Source of the DNA: Fidelibacterota bacterium
Lineage (GTDB): Bacteria > Fidelibacterota > UBA2242
DNA length: 6,866 nucleotides
NCBI GenBank assembly: GCA_030655795.1
Contig: JAUSPJ010000094.1
Span: 1-6,866 of the forward strand
Direction of reading: 5' to 3'
A model generated the notes under the pieces. That model was not told the origin of the DNA. It ran no database searches and worked only from the letters and a program-made list of their open reading frames with translations. Each line of letters starts with the position of its first letter. Position 1 is the first letter of the stretch. The position numbers and the translations under genes are program-made. Positions 5,646 through 6,866 of this stretch are shown here, one piece after another.

Positions 5646-5653
5646 CAAATTTA
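5646..5653 (-). promoter_or_regulatory. Possible internal promoter element before phoU
   Basis: In the 70-base gap between pstB and phoU the minus strand carries TAAATTTG, with a TTG 17 bases further upstream (5671-5673). It matches TAnnTTTG and is identical to the element before ftsE and before the riboswitch. PhoU could thus have its own promoter besides the operon transcript. An 8-bp palindrome, GTTTAAAC (5639-5646), overlaps its edge. The evidence is motif only. Confidence 0.22.
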
Positions 5654-5678
5654 CCCTGTAATTTTATTCCCAACAGAA

Positions 5679-6443
5679 TTACCCAAATTTCCCGGTTACA
5701 TACTCCTCTGTACGTTTGTCCTTTGGAACGGTGAAGATCTTCTCTGTGATATCAAATTCAATCAATTTACCAATATAGAAAAAGGCGGTGTAATCGGATA
5801 CCCGGGCGGCTTGCTGCATGTTATGAGTGACAATTACAATCGTATATTTTTCCTTCAGTTTTTCAATTAATTCTTCAATACGGCGGGTCGATATGGGGTC
5901 CAGGCTGGCGCAGGGTTCATCAAACAGGATCACTTCCGGTTGCACCGATAGACAGCGGGCAATACATAAACGTTGTTGTTGTCCACCTGACAATTTCAGC
6001 GCATTCTCACTTAAGCGATCTTTAACTTCATCCCACAATGCAGCTTCCTGAAGAGAGGTTATCACCCGGTCTTCTATAAAATGTTTATCATTCGCCCCGT
6101 TGATCTTTAATCCGTAGCTCAGGTTATCGTAGATACTTTTTGGAAAAGGATTTGGTTTTTGAAAGACCATCCCCACTTTGCGCCGAATGTTGACCACATC
6201 AACATCAGACTCATAAATATTCTGATCATCCAGAAAAACCTGCCCTTCCAGCCGCGTATTCGGGATTAGATCGTTCATCCGGTTTAAGAGCCTGATAAAC
6301 GTCGATTTACCACATCCGGACGGTCCGATTATCGACGTCACTTTATTTTTGTATATGGGTAATGTAATCTGATGAAGCGTCTTTTTTTCGCCGTAATAAA
6401 AGTCAACATTTTCGGCTCTCATCCGAACTTGTTCGTTATGCAA
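5679..6443 (-). CDS. pstB: Phosphate ABC transporter ATP-binding protein PstB
   Basis: ATPase of the PstSCAB high-affinity phosphate importer, bound to PstA and PstC at the inner face of the cytoplasmic membrane. The 254 residues are normal for the family. Motifs seen are Walker A GPSGCGKST (40-48), the PstB-typical GMVFQKPNPFP (91-101) with Q-loop Gln95, the signature LSGGQQQR (151-158), Walker B with Asp175-Glu176, ASLDP (179-183) and H-loop His207. FQKPNPFP and THNMQQAARVSD separate PstB from other ABC ATPases. The start is TTG. It overlaps the pstA stop by 8 bases and has a good AAGGAG site 8 bases upstream, while the next in-frame ATG, at residue 8, is too far from that site. The overlap implies translational coupling to pstA. 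Nothing is missing. Confidence 0.96.
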   Translation of the reverse strand: MHNEQVRMRAENVDFYYGEKKTLHQITLPIYKNKVTSIIGPSGCGKSTFIRLLNRMNDLIPNTRLEGQVFLDDQNIYESDVDVVNIRRKVGMVFQKPNPFPKSIYDNLSYGLKINGANDKHFIEDRVITSLQEAALWDEVKDRLSENALKLSGGQQQRLCIARCLSVQPEVILFDEPCASLDPISTRRIEELIEKLKEKYTIVIVTHNMQQAARVSDYTAFFYIGKLIEFDITEKIFTVPKDKRTEEYVTGKFG

Positions 6444-6866
6444 GGTCGTATCTCCTTTGTCTTTGCCGTAAATAAATTGCCAGTCCCGAAATCATTAAGA
6501 CTAATAATAAAAGTACCAGAGCGCTTCCGTAGGCTATCAATGTCTGTTCTTCAGGATGCGTTCCTTCCGTCATTAAGGCATAGATATGATAAGGCAGCGC
6601 CATGACTTCACTGAAAATCGAATCGGGAAATCCCCGGGTATAAAATGTTGCTGCCGTAAATAAAATCGGCGCGGTTTCACCGGCAGCCCGGCCAATGCTT
6701 AAAATCACGCCTGTGAAAATTCCGGATAATGCCGATGGAATGACAATCTTCCGAATAGTTTGCCATTGGGTGGCACCTAACGCCAGAGATGCTTCCCGCA
6801 TGGATTGAGGCACCGCGATCAAGGCTTCCTGAGACGCTGTAATAATCCCCGGCAGGATCATTATAC
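6436..6866 (-). CDS. pstA: Phosphate ABC transporter permease PstA (3' part)
   Basis: Membrane permease of the PstSCAB phosphate importer. Only the C-terminal part, about 143 residues, lies in the window. The frame continues past the right edge, so the methionine codon at 6859-6861 is internal. The cytoplasmic EAA loop that docks PstB is clear: EASLALGAT, then TIRKIVIPSALSGIFTG. It is followed by the phosphate-permease stretch GRAAGETAPILF and the usual LPYHIYALMTEG segment. A final membrane helix (about 23 residues, rich in Leu/Val/Ile) ends in a basic tail with several arginines. The order pstA-pstB-phoU is the common one. It overlaps pstB by 8 bases. Confidence 0.95.
   Translation of the reverse strand, partial: IMILPGIITASQEALIAVPQSMREASLALGATQWQTIRKIVIPSALSGIFTGVILSIGRAAGETAPILFTAATFYTRGFPDSIFSEVMALPYHIYALMTEGTHPEEQTLIAYGSALVLLLLVLMISGLAIYLRQRQRRYDLA
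6452..6457 (-). promoter_or_regulatory. Ribosome binding site supporting the pstB TTG start
   Basis: AAGGAG on the minus strand, inside the 3' end of pstA, lies 8 bases upstream of the TTG at 6441-6443. No ATG or GTG lies at a suitable distance, so this site decides for the rare start codon. Confidence 0.7.

Overview
The window is bacterial chromosomal DNA of moderate GC with compact, mostly housekeeping gene order. It carries two minus-strand operons (ftsE-ftsX on the left; pstA-pstB-phoU running in from the right edge), a minus-strand glycerol kinase gene, and one plus-strand gene for a secreted M64-family metallopeptidase. The M64 N-terminal domain of the Bacteroides type and TAnnTTTG-like promoter elements in front of several minus-strand genes point weakly to the Bacteroidota/FCB side of the tree, perhaps a Calditrichota- or KSB1-like lineage. 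No rRNA, tRNA or other firm taxonomic marker is present, so this placement is an inference.

Layout, left to right: a left edge of 138 bases with no recognisable gene; ftsX and ftsE, overlapping by 4 bases; a divergent intergenic region with candidate promoters in both directions and two small inverted repeats; the exported M64 peptidase gene; glpK, convergent with it and only 6 bases away; a 322-base gap (4627-4948) that holds most of the unexplained structure; phoU; pstB; and the 3' end of pstA, which overlaps pstB by 8 bases.

The 4627-4948 gap is the most interesting part. On the minus strand it holds, in transcription order: a candidate promoter; an RNA whose 3' half matches the FMN riboswitch (RFN element) almost exactly but which lacks the P3/P4 core and has only one of the two T-loop hairpins; an intrinsic terminator whose 5' arm can pair instead with the 5' arm of the aptamer; a possible 42-codon ORF overlying a long interrupted inverted repeat; and then glpK. 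It looks like a riboswitch with an intact expression platform and an internally deleted aptamer. It is either a decaying relic or a miniature variant with a changed role.

Functionally, FtsEX couples ATP hydrolysis to cell-wall hydrolysis at division. PstA, PstB and PhoU belong to high-affinity phosphate import and its signalling. GlpK makes glycerol 3-phosphate. The M64 enzyme probably degrades protein outside the cytoplasm.
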